Source of the DNA: Bacillota bacterium
Lineage (GTDB): Bacteria; Bacillota; Clostridia; Christensenellales; JAEXRW01
Direction of reading: 5' to 3'
DNA length: 64,000 bases
Assembly: GCA_023454175.1 (NCBI GenBank)
Contig: JAEXRW010000036.1
Span: forward strand, 1 to 64,000
Part shown: positions 33,341 through 43,439 of the stretch, piece by piece
Numbering within the stretch: the stretch's first letter is position 1
Layout of the letters: every line of letters starts with the position of its first letter
The notes under the pieces: model-generated
What the model was told of the DNA's origin: nothing
The model's input: only the letters and a program-made list of their open reading frames with translations
The model's database searches: none
Program-made: the position numbers and the translations under genes

Positions 33341-33528
33341 AGGGCCTTATGCGACTCTTATATTCATTGTTTGCAGAAGTTAGAGGGTTTCACTTGTGCG
33401 GCAGGGAGGTAAGCCACCGCAGACCTCAGACCGTAAACACGCGGACCGCAGTCTTTGCCTCTCTGCATCTGATCTCGTCTTGACCAGTTTGAACTGTTAT
33501 CCATGTATCCGGCAACTTGTTCGGTCCC

Positions 33529-33559
33529 GTAGGGGTCGCTGTCCACAGCGATCCTAAAG
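33529..33559. repeat. GCTG-TCCA-CAGC hairpin repeat, copy 5
   Basis: GTAGGGGTCGCTGTCCACAG begins the element. The right arm is partly decayed. The same upstream phrase (GTATCCGGCAAC) occurs near 19217. The remainder of 33295-33600 has no gene. Confidence 0.7.
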
Positions 33560-33600
33560 GGCCCATATGATTCCACTGTCTGAAAGTAACCATAAGGCCA

Positions 33601-34149
33601 TTATGGGCGGCGTTGTAAGCAATAGTGTGCGGCAGGTATATATGTCAGTAAGCCATTGTCTCTCGTGCTCTCCATCAGCACGATGCGGTCCACCGTGAAT
33701 TCAGTTGGATTGACCCTTATCGCCTGCAATTTCTCCAATACTCCCCGCGTGTCCGCCCGCCGCGCCAGCGTGATGTGCGCCACCGCCTTCTTTGTCTCCG
33801 CGGGATAGCCCTGTTCCAGCAGCTTCGCGTTCACCGCCCTGCACAGTGTTTCAAATGCGGGGATGTCGCCGGCGCACCCGCACCATACCAGCCCCTCCAT
33901 CCCCGGCGTGAATACTCCTATCCTGTCCAGCCGCAGTTTGAATGGCGCGCATTCCTTCACCGCCTCTTCCAGTGCCTTTGAGATGTTCAAGATGTCGGAT
34001 ACAGGCGCCTCCCCGATGAATTTCACCGTCAGGTGCATATTGCCCGGCCGTGTCATCCCCGCCCTCGGGCACAGTTCCTTTACCAGTCCCTGTATCCGCG
34101 CCAGTTCCTTTCCGCCGGGCCCCGTCTCCGCCGCCACGAATAGCCGCAT
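33601..34149 (-). CDS. thpR: RNA 2',3'-cyclic phosphodiesterase
   Basis: The 182-residue protein begins MRLFVAAETG and has the two HxTx motifs of the 2H phosphoesterase family, HLTVKFIGE near residue 40 and HITLARRAD near 126, at the usual distance. It opens 2',3'-cyclic phosphate ends of RNA to 2'-phosphates; its physiological role is unclear. The start at 34149 lies after a G-rich site. A longer frame to 34365 has no site and runs through a decayed repeat. It is a single gene. Confidence 0.92.
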   Translation of the reverse strand: MRLFVAAETGPGGKELARIQGLVKELCPRAGMTRPGNMHLTVKFIGEAPVSDILNISKALEEAVKECAPFKLRLDRIGVFTPGMEGLVWCGCAGDIPAFETLCRAVNAKLLEQGYPAETKKAVAHITLARRADTRGVLEKLQAIRVNPTEFTVDRIVLMESTRDNGLLTYIPAAHYCLQRRP

Positions 34150-34485
34150 ATGCCTTGCACCCCTTCCGTTTCGCTCATTATACCATGGGTTTGCACCTGC
34201 TATGCAAATGGTCATGAGGCGTAAGCAGGCTGTAGCCGTCTTCACGCCCTTAACGTTGCCGGTACACAGTTGCGACGATGCTGCATTTATCGGCAGCTTG
34301 GTCTGTTCCGTAGGGGCCGATGCCCACATCCGCCCATTGATTGACTCCCTTAAACGCTTCATCAATGTATGATGATTCCGATTGTTATCTGCAGAAAGAG
34401 CGCCGTTTGTTGATGCTTACTGCGCCATATCTGATAAATTTTCTCGTTTCTCGAAACAAATTAACACAAAGTTAACGCGGTTTTG
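34150..34485. other. Divergent intergenic region with a decayed hairpin repeat
   Basis: A truncated copy of the hairpin family lies at 34309-34333 (GTAGGGGCCGATGCCCACAT). No gene is seen between thpR and the promoter at 34486. Confidence 0.5.
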
Positions 34486-34515
34486 TTGACAGTACACAGT
34501 TACGTGTGGTACAAA
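34486..34515 (+). promoter_or_regulatory. Sigma-A promoter of the 77-residue gene
   Basis: A consensus TTGACA (34486-34491), an 18-base spacer and TACAAA (34510-34515), about 50 bases before the start codon. Confidence 0.65.
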
Positions 34516-34563
34516 TAATTATGGTAGTGATACCATAGTTTTCAATGGAAGGAGGTCGATCGA

Positions 34564-34797
34564 ATGAAGATCAGAAACATCAGGGAGCCCCAGAAGTTCT
34601 TCGAGGTCATCGGCAAGTGCAAAGGTAGGGTGGAGTTGGTCACCAGTGAAGGCGACAGGCTGAACCTGAAGTCCAAACTCAGCCAGTACGTTGCGCTCAC
34701 GCAGATGTTCAAGGATGCTGTCATCGACGACGTGGATATTATCGTATCCGAGCCCGGTGACATGGACCTTCTGCTCGAGTTCCTCATCAGGGGCTGA
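34564..34797 (+). CDS. Conserved 77-residue clostridial protein, unknown
   Basis: The protein starts MKIRNIREPQKFFEVIGKCK and includes VELVTSEGDRLNLKSKLSQ, a pattern I recall from a short clostridial family sometimes mislabelled as polyA polymerase. It is soluble, with predicted alternating strands and helices and no Cys pair or catalytic motif. AAGGAGG precedes the ATG, a consensus promoter lies upstream and two terminators follow, so it is a well-defined single-gene unit and probably well expressed. Function is unknown. Confidence 0.85.
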   Translation: MKIRNIREPQKFFEVIGKCKGRVELVTSEGDRLNLKSKLSQYVALTQMFKDAVIDDVDIIVSEPGDMDLLLEFLIRG

Positions 34798-34840
34798 AGA
34801 AGCCGTATTACGCTGGCCGTCCGGCACGGCTTCTTCCAAT
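34797..34840 (+). terminator. Hairpin after the 77-residue gene
   Basis: AAGAAGCCGT pairs with ACGGCTTCTT starting at the stop codon; only a weak T run follows. Confidence 0.6.
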
Positions 34841-34890
34841 CGCAATCATAGTCTTCCTGAGAATAGTATTCTTACGAAGGTTGATAAAAC

Positions 34891-34922
34891 AAAAGGCCGT
34901 ACTCTTAAGGTGCGGCCTTTTT
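34891..34922 (+). terminator. Terminator
   Basis: AAAAGGCCG pairs with CGGCCTTTT, followed by further T. It is a second, better terminator for the 34564 gene. Confidence 0.8.
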
Positions 34923-34979
34923 GATTTGCTGTTCATCTCTTACAACCTTTTAAGGCCCCCCATGCCAGCCATCGAATGG

Positions 34980-35026
34980 TCCAAGGCAAATTGAAATTGT
35001 CCAATGCTATTTTCGTTTGCCTTGGA
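34980..35026. repeat. Inverted repeat with 11-bp arms
   Basis: TCCAAGGCAAA pairs with TTTGCCTTGGA around 25 bases. An A/T-rich tract and a CCCGTAATGGG-like element follow (35029-35080). Confidence 0.6.
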
Positions 35027-35167
35027 CTCCGCAATTATTAATTTTTAATTATTAATTGAATTCATGCCCGTAATGGCATTTCACAATTATACATTACACC
35101 CCTGCCCCCACCATGGTTTATAATGGAGTGGATACTTGTAACGGGTTTTATAGATTGGGGGAGAGGT

Positions 35168-38100
35168 ATGGAGTTGCGTCTGCTCTGCGGCCGCGCCGGC
35201 TGCGGCAAATCCACCCGCGTGGGGGAGGAGATCGCCCGCCTGTATGAGGCCGGGCCGGATGGCCGTATCATCCTCATCGTCCCCGACCAGTATACCTACG
35301 AAGCGGAGCGTACTTTGGCGGACCGTATCGGCCGGGGCGGCCTCTTCAGCGTCGAGGTCCTCAGCTTTTCCCGCCTGGTGCACAGGATCATAACTTTGTC
35401 TGGCGGCGGCGCCCGCACGTTCATTGACGGTATTGGCAAGGCCATCCTCCTGCGCCGCATCCTGTCGGACCGCCGGGAGGATCTGAAGCTCTATGGATCC
35501 ATGTCCATGCAACGTGGTTTCGCCCCCAAGCTCGCGGAGGCCCTCTCCGACCTCCGCCGGTTCAATGTCACGCCGGCCAGTCTGGAACTAATGGCCTCAT
35601 CCCTGGATCCCGCCTCCCCTCTCTATGGCAAGCTCACCGACATGGCCCTCATCCAGACGGATTTCGAGTCCTGCCTATCGGGCGGTTTTGCCGACGGTGA
35701 AGACCGCATGACCCTTTTCATACGCCATCTGCCTGCATCGGGTTTTCTGGAGGACGCCCATGTTTTCATTGACGGTTTCGAAATGCTCACCGAACAGATA
35801 TATGAAGCGGTGAAGCAGATACTCATATGCGCCCACAGTCTGACCGTCACCCTCCGCCTGCCGCAGGAAGCCGCCGCTGACGGCGCCCTGTTTGAGCCTG
35901 AAATGCGCCTGAAGCAGAGGCTCCTGTCCATAGCAGGTGAATGCGGCGCACGTGTGACAGAGGAATGGCTGAAGGGCTGCCGCAGGGAATCCGCCCCGGA
36001 ATTGAGGCATCTCGAACATACTCTCTTTTCCTATGGTTCAGCCCCGTTCGGGGGTGGGGTAAAGGCTGTGGAATTGCTGGAAGTGCAAAATCCCGCATAC
36101 GAGGTGGAGCATCTGGCCGCCCGCTGTGTCCAGCTTGCGCAGGAAGGCTATCGCTGGCGGGATATCGCGGTTGCCTGCAACGACCTGTCATCCTATGGTT
36201 CATTGATCAAACGGGTTTTTGCGCGCTACGGCATCCCCTGCTTTTTGGACCTGAAACGGCCCCTCATAGACCATCCCGCCGTCCGCTTCGTCTCCGCCGC
36301 GCTGGATACAGTCCTCCGCCGTTTCTCGCAGGCGGACGTTCTCCGCCTCGTAAAAACGGGTTTCTCGGGGCTGTCTCCGGACGAGGCGGAAGTCTTCGAA
36401 AATTACGTCCTGGAACACGGTGTGAAATACGACAGGTTCAAGTCTTCCTTCCCCGATGGGGCAGTCGAACCGCTCCGCGCCCGCCTCATGGGGCCTTTAT
36501 TGGCCTTGAGTGAAGGGATGAAGCAGTCCTCCTGCTCCGCACGCTGCCGTGCACTGTATGAATACCTCATGGGCCATGACCTTCCCGCCCGGCTGGAGTC
36601 CTTCCGTTCCGCCCTGGAGGAGAGGGGCATGCGCGAGGAGGCTGCCGAAACGGCGCAGGTCTGGGGCCATGCGGTGGTCATCCTCTCCCAGATGGATGCC
36701 CTGTTCGGCAAGGGTAATATCTCCCTGAAAGGCTTTGCCGACGCCCTCCAGTCCGGGTTTGAGTCCGTGGAGGTCGGCGTCATCCCCACCACCGCAGACC
36801 AGGTGCTGGCAGGGGATATAGGCCGCACCATGAGCCATCCCGTCAAGGCCCTCCTCGTCCTCGGGGTGAATGACGGTGTGCTGCCGGGTAAGGCCGGCGG
36901 GGATGGCTTGTTGATCGAGGACGAACTGGCCTTGTTGGAATCCGGCGGCATCCGCGCCGGACGGCGGCGGGACGAATGCGCCGCAGAGGAGCGCATGGAT
37001 ATCTATGCCGCCTTCTCCAAACCCACCTCCCTCCTGTACCTCAGCTGGTCCGCGGGGGATGGCGAAGGCCGGGCTGCAGCCCCTTCGCTTTTGATCGAAC
37101 GGATAAAAGGCATGTTCCCCGGTATAAAGATAGCCTCTGCCGTCGCGCAGCAGGACCAGTCCCCTCCCCCCGTCTCCCCCGGCGGGTCCTTCGCCTTTTT
37201 GGTGGACAGCCTGAGGGCCCAGGCCGACGGCGTTCCGGTGCCCGATGAATGGCGGCGCGCTTTCCGCTGGTATGATGCCTCCCCGCAGTGGAAAGGCAGT
37301 CTGGCGGAGTGCGAGCAGGCGCTGTTCTTTGCAAACGACGCCCCTGCCATCGGGGTTGAACAGGCAAAACGTCTATACAGCTCCTCCAGGCGGCTCTCCG
37401 TTTCCCGCATGGAGTCCTATGCATACTGTCCGTTTAAACACTTCGTACAATATGGGTTAAAGCCCGGGGAGCGCGCAGAGTTCGGCGCCAAAATGGTGGA
37501 CATGGGTGCCTGGCTACACCGCGGCATGGAACTGTTCGTCAGAAGGGTAATGGATGAAAAGCTGGGTTGGTCTTCCCTGGACGGAGCGAAATGCGAAGAG
37601 ATCATAAAAGCAGTCGTCCAGGCGCTTGAACAGGACCCGGAGCTTTCTCTAACCATGCTGGACGCCCGCCACCGCTATATCGCCCGCCGCCTGGAGCGCA
37701 CCTTATCCCGTTCCGTACGCGCCGCGGTGCTGCATATCCGCACCGGAGATTTCCTCCCGCTGGGCGCGGAGATCACCTTCGGCCGCGATGGAGATCTTCC
37801 GCCGCTCACGGTTGTAACGGCGGATGGTACAGAGGTCCTGCTGGACGGCAAGATCGACCGCGCTGATGTCTGCACGGATGAAGACGGCTCGTATCTGCGT
37901 GTGGTGGATTATAAAAGCGGTTCCACGGCCATCGACTGGCCCCTGCTGGATATGGGGATCCGGCTGCAGTTGATCATCTATATGGACGCCCTCCTGCAGA
38001 ATGCTGCTCGTATATACCATCTCGACCATGTGCGTTTCGGGGGCCTCTTCTACTTCCGCCTCGATGATCCCGTGGTGGACGGGGATGAGGCCCTGGTGGA

Positions 38101-38512
38101 GGCCGTGCAGGAGCAGCTGCGCAGGCGTTTCCGCATGGGCGGCCTCGTCCTGCGGGATGCGCTGGTCATACGCAAAATGGGGGAAGGCAATATCACTGCC
38201 TCTCTCAAGCAGGACGGCACGCTCGGCAAATCGGCCGAACGCAATGCGGCGGACGAAGCCGAAGCCTCCGCCCTCATCCATTTCGCCCGTGCAAAAGCCG
38301 CGCAGGCTTTCGAGGGCATCTATGGCGGGGATATCCGCATTTCCCCGCTGCGGGATGGCGGGAGAAAGGTTTCCTGCGCCATGTGTGAATATCATGCCTT
38401 GTGCGCATACGATATGCAGTTCTCCGCCAATGCCGGCAGGCCCCTGCGGAAAATGGGTCGGGATATGTTCTTTGAAAAGCTCCTTTCATCCGTGGGAGGT
38501 GAGGCCATATGA
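35168..38512 (+). CDS. addB: ATP-dependent nuclease subunit B (AddB)
   Basis: The 1114-residue subunit starts at ATG 35168 after GGGGGAGAGG. It has the Walker A motif GRAGCGKST (residues about 8-16), a long helicase-like body, and a C-terminal RecB-family nuclease (LLDGKIDRAD, then VVDYKSGS). The [4Fe-4S] staple residues are present: a lone Cys in YCPFKHFVQYG and CAMCEYHALC (Cx2Cx5C) near the end. With AddA it resects double-strand breaks up to a Chi site in the cytoplasm. The stop codon overlaps the addA start (ATGA), indicating translational coupling. Confidence 0.97.
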   Translation: MELRLLCGRAGCGKSTRVGEEIARLYEAGPDGRIILIVPDQYTYEAERTLADRIGRGGLFSVEVLSFSRLVHRIITLSGGGARTFIDGIGKAILLRRILSDRREDLKLYGSMSMQRGFAPKLAEALSDLRRFNVTPASLELMASSLDPASPLYGKLTDMALIQTDFESCLSGGFADGEDRMTLFIRHLPASGFLEDAHVFIDGFEMLTEQIYEAVKQILICAHSLTVTLRLPQEAAADGALFEPEMRLKQRLLSIAGECGARVTEEWLKGCRRESAPELRHLEHTLFSYGSAPFGGGVKAVELLEVQNPAYEVEHLAARCVQLAQEGYRWRDIAVACNDLSSYGSLIKRVFARYGIPCFLDLKRPLIDHPAVRFVSAALDTVLRRFSQADVLRLVKTGFSGLSPDEAEVFENYVLEHGVKYDRFKSSFPDGAVEPLRARLMGPLLALSEGMKQSSCSARCRALYEYLMGHDLPARLESFRSALEERGMREEAAETAQVWGHAVVILSQMDALFGKGNISLKGFADALQSGFESVEVGVIPTTADQVLAGDIGRTMSHPVKALLVLGVNDGVLPGKAGGDGLLIEDELALLESGGIRAGRRRDECAAEERMDIYAAFSKPTSLLYLSWSAGDGEGRAAAPSLLIERIKGMFPGIKIASAVAQQDQSPPPVSPGGSFAFLVDSLRAQADGVPVPDEWRRAFRWYDASPQWKGSLAECEQALFFANDAPAIGVEQAKRLYSSSRRLSVSRMESYAYCPFKHFVQYGLKPGERAEFGAKMVDMGAWLHRGMELFVRRVMDEKLGWSSLDGAKCEEIIKAVVQALEQDPELSLTMLDARHRYIARRLERTLSRSVRAAVLHIRTGDFLPLGAEITFGRDGDLPPLTVVTADGTEVLLDGKIDRADVCTDEDGSYLRVVDYKSGSTAIDWPLLDMGIRLQLIIYMDALLQNAARIYHLDHVRFGGLFYFRLDDPVVDGDEALVEAVQEQLRRRFRMGGLVLRDALVIRKMGEGNITASLKQDGTLGKSAERNAADEAEASALIHFARAKAAQAFEGIYGGDIRISPLRDGGRKVSCAMCEYHALCAYDMQFSANAGRPLRKMGRDMFFEKLLSSVGGEAI

Positions 38513-41500
38513 AATTTACGCCCGAGCAGGATCTCGTCATAACGGACCGCGGGTGCAATATGCTCGTCTCCGCCGCCGCGGGTTCGGGCAAGACCACCAC
38601 CATGGTGGGCCGCATCCTCCACCTCCTGGTGCAGGACCACGCCGCCGTGGATAAAATGCTCATCGTCACTTTCACCAACGCCGCGGCCGCCTCCATGAAG
38701 GCCAAACTGCAGTCCGAGCTGATCAAGGAGATAGCGGCGGATTCCGGTGATGCACGCTGGCTGCAAAAGCAGTTGGACCTGCTGCACATCGCCCCCATAT
38801 CCACCATGCATTCCTTCTGCCGCTCCGTCGTGGCCTCCCATTTCCACCAGGCGGGCGTGGACCCCGGCTTCAAGGTGGCCGAGGATGCCGAGAGCCGCGC
38901 GCTCATGTCCGAGAGCATGGACGAGCTTTTTGAAAGCAGGTATGAATCCGGTGATCCTGAATTCTGGCGCCTGCTGGATGTCTTCGCCGGCTCCCGCACC
39001 GACCAGGGCCTGCGGGATGCCGTGGAAAACGTTTATGCCTTCTCGCGCAACCAGCCCGACCCCTCCGGGTGGCTGGACCGCTCGGTGTATGCATACGATC
39101 CGGTGGAATTCCTGCGCTCGCCCTCTTATCAGGTGCTTGTGGGAGAAGCGATTTCGCAGTGTATCATCGCCGAGAGGGCTTGCAGGCGCGCGCTCAGGCT
39201 TGTGCAGGAGGAAGGTCTGTCAGGGATTGTGGAAGGTTGGATCAAAGGCGTCCTGGATGTGGCCTGTTCCCTCCAGGCATCCATTGCAAATAGAGGCCTC
39301 CCCGCCGTATATGAATGTGCCTGTGATCCGGCGGCTTTCAACCAGCCCCGCAAATGCCTCGACAGCGCAATGAATAAAGAGGAGATTCAGTCCCTCATGA
39401 AGCAGGCGCGCGACAGCCTGAAGGATCTGAAGCAGGACGAGGTCTTGGGCGCCGGTTTGGAAAGGCTCTCCCGCAGGCTTTCCGCCATGTCCGGCGTCGT
39501 ATCCGCACTTTGCACGCTGGTGAATGACTTTGCCGCGCTGTACATGGACAAAAAGCTGGAGCGCGGCGTCCTGGACTTCGGTGACCTGGAACATTTTGCG
39601 CTGAAGGTGCTGGCCTCCCCCGGCGTGGCGCAGGAGTACCGGGACCGGTTCACCCACATCTTCATCGATGAATACCAGGATAGCAACGCCGTGCAGGAAG
39701 CCATCGTCTCCGCCATATGTAATGAACACAATACATTTATGGTGGGGGATGTCAAGCAGAGCATCTACCAGTTCCGCAGCGCCGACCCCTCCATCTTCCT
39801 CGGCAAATACCGCTCCTATACGTCCGATGGTCCCGATAAGAAGCTCGTCCTGTCCGATAATTTCCGCAGTTCTCCCGCCATGGTGGATGCGCTGAATTAC
39901 CTGTTTGAACGCATCATGAGCCCCGGCCTCGGGGATGTGGCATATGATAAAGATGCCGCCCTCCGCGCCGGCCGTACCGATACCGCAGGCGTCCCGGTGG
40001 AACTCCATATTATCCGTGAGGGGATGCAGGAAACCGTTTCGAACGGGAATGGTGGGGATAATGGAGAACCAGCCGCCGCGGCTGAGCCCGGGGATGAAGA
40101 GAACGGCTGCGCGCCCTCTTCCGATGAGGAAGCCTCGCCAGAAGAATTGGAAAGGATCGAAAAGGAAGCCGCTCTCGCCGTATCCGCCATAAGGCAGATC
40201 ATGGCCGGGGATGTGCAGGACAAAGATACCCGGGAGCCAAGGCTCGCGCGCTATTCCGATATCGCCGTCCTCCTCCGCGCACCCCGTTCCTGCGCCTGGG
40301 CCTTCGTCTCCGCGCTCTCGCAGGCGGGCATCCCCGCCTATGCGGATTATTCCGGCGGCTGGTTTGATGCCGTGGAGGTGGAGACGGTATTGAACCTCCT
40401 TCGCGCCGTCGATAATTCCCGCCAGGATATCCCGCTGCTGGCCGTCATGCGCTCCCCCGTTGGAAGCTTTACGATCGACGAACTCATAGAGATCAGGGCG
40501 CAGAACAAGGGTATCCCCTGGCATCAGGCCGTCCGCGCTATGTCTGCGCAGGAAAACGGGCTGGGTATAAAGATACGCCTCCTTCTCGAACGGCTGGACC
40601 GCTGGCGTTCGGATTCATTGGTCATGCCCCTGGAGCCGCTGATCTGGAAGCTCTACGGGGATACCGGCTATTATGATATCGCCGGCGCACTACCCGGCGG
40701 TGCCCAGCGCCGCGCCAACCTCCGTGCCCTCGCCGCCCGTGCCGGCCAGTTCGAACATGGCGTCCACCGTGGGATCTGGAGTTTCCTGCGTTTCGTGGAC
40801 CGCCTCCGCCAGGGTGAGATGGATATCAATGCCGGCGCCGTCACCTCCGAAGGAGAGGATGCCGTGCGCATCATGTCCGTCCACCGCAGCAAGGGCCTGG
40901 AGTTCCCCGCCGTCATCGTCTCCGGCCTCGCCCGGGGTTTCAACCAGCGGGATGCGCGCGATAATATCCTCTGCCACAAGGACCTCGGCATCGGTGTCAG
41001 GTTTCTCGATCCTGCCCTCGGTGTACGGGGGGATACGGCCGTCCGCCGCGCCCTCGCCCTGCAGAAAAGGAGTGAGGCCCTCTCCGAGGAGATGCGCGTC
41101 CTCTATGTCGCCCTCACCCGCGCCCGTGACCGTTTGGTCCTCACAGGTGTGGTGAAGGCGGATGCTGTAGATAAGGCTGTTGATGGCTTCAGGCAGGAGG
41201 GGGATGCGTTCCTTCTCCGCTGTAAAAACCCCATGCAGTGGCTCGTAGCCCCGCTGTTGAATGATCCGGATACCGCCGCTTCGAACGGTTGGGATATCCG
41301 CATCCATGATGAAATGTTCAAAGGGACCGATGTCGCCGTCTCCTCCCCCGTGGAATGGGCCGAAGTCCGGCAAAAGGCCATAGAACAGGCTGCTGATGGA
41401 TACGATGAATTTGCCCGCCGCATGGAGTGGGTCTATCCCCACCTGGCGGATACCCTCCTCCCCACCAGCCTCGCTGCCAGCGGCGCGTACCGCACGGCAG

Positions 41501-42066
41501 ATGCAGCGGAATACATAGCGCGCCCCGCCGTCCCCGCCTTTGCGCAGCAGGATTCCGTTCTCACCGGCGCCGGCCTGGGCACCGTGATGCACACCTTCAT
41601 GTCGCACCTGGATCTGGATAAGCCTTCTATGCTCGAATTGCAGGTTCAATTGGGTTCCATGGTGGAAAAGGAAATGCTTTCCCCCGTCGAAGCCGCCGCC
41701 GTCCGCTTGGATTGGGCGCATGGCTTTGCGGACTCAAGCATCGGCCGCCGCGCCGCCGCTTCAGGCCGTCTTCTCCGGGAGGAGCCATTCGTCCTGCTGA
41801 TGGACGCCAAAGCGCTCGGCCTCGGGGAAAGCGGGGAGATACCCGTCCAGGGCGTCATCGACTGCTGCTTCCTGGATCATGGCGGCTGGGTGTTGATCGA
41901 TTATAAGACGGATAATGTCACGGAAGAGACCCTGCAGGGCGCATTGGACCATTACCGCTCCCAGCTCGGCATTTATGAACAGTCTTTGGAACGCCTCACG
42001 GGTATCTCTGTCAAAGAGAAATACCTCTATCTCATGCGCCTCTCCCGCTTTGTCCAAATCCCGTGA
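38509..42066 (+). CDS. addA: ATP-dependent helicase/nuclease subunit A (AddA)
   Basis: The 1185-residue UvrD-type helicase-nuclease has the Walker A motif SAAAGSGKTTT (about 21-31), a helicase II motif (FIDEYQDSNAVQ), motif III (GDVKQSIYQFRSADP), motif V/VI regions (IMSVHRSKGLEFPAVIV, then LYVALTRARDRLVL) and a C-terminal nuclease motif (VLIDYKTDNV). It unwinds 3' to 5' and degrades DNA ends together with AddB. Length is slightly below the usual 1200-1250. An acidic insert (about 515-550) with low complexity lies between motifs. Expected neighbours sbcCD are not in the window. Confidence 0.97.
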   Translation: MKFTPEQDLVITDRGCNMLVSAAAGSGKTTTMVGRILHLLVQDHAAVDKMLIVTFTNAAAASMKAKLQSELIKEIAADSGDARWLQKQLDLLHIAPISTMHSFCRSVVASHFHQAGVDPGFKVAEDAESRALMSESMDELFESRYESGDPEFWRLLDVFAGSRTDQGLRDAVENVYAFSRNQPDPSGWLDRSVYAYDPVEFLRSPSYQVLVGEAISQCIIAERACRRALRLVQEEGLSGIVEGWIKGVLDVACSLQASIANRGLPAVYECACDPAAFNQPRKCLDSAMNKEEIQSLMKQARDSLKDLKQDEVLGAGLERLSRRLSAMSGVVSALCTLVNDFAALYMDKKLERGVLDFGDLEHFALKVLASPGVAQEYRDRFTHIFIDEYQDSNAVQEAIVSAICNEHNTFMVGDVKQSIYQFRSADPSIFLGKYRSYTSDGPDKKLVLSDNFRSSPAMVDALNYLFERIMSPGLGDVAYDKDAALRAGRTDTAGVPVELHIIREGMQETVSNGNGGDNGEPAAAAEPGDEENGCAPSSDEEASPEELERIEKEAALAVSAIRQIMAGDVQDKDTREPRLARYSDIAVLLRAPRSCAWAFVSALSQAGIPAYADYSGGWFDAVEVETVLNLLRAVDNSRQDIPLLAVMRSPVGSFTIDELIEIRAQNKGIPWHQAVRAMSAQENGLGIKIRLLLERLDRWRSDSLVMPLEPLIWKLYGDTGYYDIAGALPGGAQRRANLRALAARAGQFEHGVHRGIWSFLRFVDRLRQGEMDINAGAVTSEGEDAVRIMSVHRSKGLEFPAVIVSGLARGFNQRDARDNILCHKDLGIGVRFLDPALGVRGDTAVRRALALQKRSEALSEEMRVLYVALTRARDRLVLTGVVKADAVDKAVDGFRQEGDAFLLRCKNPMQWLVAPLLNDPDTAASNGWDIRIHDEMFKGTDVAVSSPVEWAEVRQKAIEQAADGYDEFARRMEWVYPHLADTLLPTSLAASGAYRTADAAEYIARPAVPAFAQQDSVLTGAGLGTVMHTFMSHLDLDKPSMLELQVQLGSMVEKEMLSPVEAAAVRLDWAHGFADSSIGRRAAASGRLLREEPFVLLMDAKALGLGESGEIPVQGVIDCCFLDHGGWVLIDYKTDNVTEETLQGALDHYRSQLGIYEQSLERLTGISVKEKYLYLMRLSRFVQIP

Positions 42067-42251
42067 TTGAATTCTTTTGCAAAATAAAGAACCATCTATG
42101 GTTTGAAATGCTATGTTTACCCAATGAACGGTAGGGGAGGTTGCCTCAGCCTCCCGTTCCTATCAGGCGTGCTCAATGGCCCGAACCCTTCCTTTTTTCA
42201 TCTACGCCAGTATGCACTGTGTTCAATGTTCAAGGATAGAATGAACTGTAT

Positions 42252-42283
42252 TGTAGGGGCCGCTGTCCACAGCGGCCCTTTTT
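42252..42283 (+). terminator. Terminator of addBA from a hairpin repeat
   Basis: GTAGGGGCCGCTGTCCACAG begins a perfect copy of the hairpin repeat (arms GGGCCGCTG and CAGCGGCCC) that is followed by TTTTT. This repeat copy is positioned to terminate addBA. A variant with AGGGGAGG...CCTCCCGTT lies at 42128-42160. Confidence 0.7.
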
Positions 42284-42319
42284 GTTTTCGCAATACGGAG
42301 TGAATCAAATCTGCATAAT

Positions 42320-43372
42320 TTATGGCCTGTCCACATATTCGCTGAAAAAATAGCCTGTGTACTCGTCATAATAGGTATTTTTGATCTTCATCCAGCCCAG
42401 CGTATTTCCGTCCTTTCCCAGCACCTGCAGATAGTGCATCCTGTAGCAAAGGCCGTAAAAAATATCTGTCCCCTTCTTCACCATGATGCTTTCCTTCCCG
42501 CCCGGCTTGCCCGCCAACTTCTGGTCCCATTGTGTCTGGGCATACCCATCCCCTTCCTCATGTCCATCTAGGTAATAATTCAGGTATTCGGTAAATAAAT
42601 AGTCTATATCGGCCTCTTCAAATCCGCTCCCGTCCGTTTTCCAGTGTTTCAGGTCATAATACCTGACGATATCGTCCGTCAGGAAATTCATATATCCTGA
42701 GCCGTCCGCAATGATCCCATTTAGTTCATCATCTAGGATATATACGATCTTGGGTGATTTCCCGTCATAGGTGATTACATAATTCGCATCACCTTCACCG
42801 TGGTTTCTTTGAATCAGGAGTTCCTTCCTGCTGTCATCTTTATCGATATCCATTATTAGGCCCGTTAAGCTGAAGGCTGAATAACGATTCTCTTCCATCT
42901 TCAATTCCTTGCCGTTGATGGAAACGGTGATACTCCAGAAATCGCCGGTCATACTGTCGTCATCACTGATTGTTCTTTCCTTACCCGGCAGCAGTTTTAT
43001 GATGTCGTCTTTCCCGTCACCATCCAGATCCGCCTTCGTCTCATTTTCAAACTCAACGTTATATTTCTCGTAGATATCGCTTGGTGTATCATTATAAAAA
43101 TCGGGTTCGTAATAATACCGTTCCATCCACTCGCTCATTTTGTCCCTTGTAGGCAGCCCCGCCTGCACATACGCCGGCAGGTCCCCCGCAAACGGCGTTT
43201 CTTCCGGCATTTCCGCAGGGTTGAATACTTCTGTCGCAGATGGCTTTTCCGGGGTCGATGTGGCGCTGGGTACGGGAATCAGGGTATAGGGCCGGATAGG
43301 CTGGATGTCTATTTCGCATCCTGCCATTGCGAACATTGATATGATGCCGAGAACGATAAATAGCCGCCGCAT
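42320..43372 (-). CDS. Lipoprotein with Asp-rich repeats, paralog 1
   Basis: The 350-residue protein has a signal ending in the lipobox AMAGC, so it is lipid-anchored outside. A Pro/Thr linker leads to a conserved block (DLPAYVQAGLPTRDKM), an Asp-rich metal-binding motif (ADLDGDGKDD) of the dockerin/FG-GAP type, a second one (IDKDDSRKEL), and a C-terminal SH3-like segment (PGGKESIMVKKGT, then LGWMKIKNTYYDEYTGY). It shares this architecture with the next two genes. The role may be cell-wall or calcium-linked binding. Start 43372 lies 8 bases after GGGGG; ATG 43387 contains that site. Confidence 0.75.
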   Translation of the reverse strand: MRRLFIVLGIISMFAMAGCEIDIQPIRPYTLIPVPSATSTPEKPSATEVFNPAEMPEETPFAGDLPAYVQAGLPTRDKMSEWMERYYYEPDFYNDTPSDIYEKYNVEFENETKADLDGDGKDDIIKLLPGKERTISDDDSMTGDFWSITVSINGKELKMEENRYSAFSLTGLIMDIDKDDSRKELLIQRNHGEGDANYVITYDGKSPKIVYILDDELNGIIADGSGYMNFLTDDIVRYYDLKHWKTDGSGFEEADIDYLFTEYLNYYLDGHEEGDGYAQTQWDQKLAGKPGGKESIMVKKGTDIFYGLCYRMHYLQVLGKDGNTLGWMKIKNTYYDEYTGYFFSEYVDRP

Positions 43373-43439
43373 TGCGTCTACCCCCATAAATAAATACTCA
43401 GCTCGTCACTTTATGCCCTATGGAACCATTACCGCGGTA

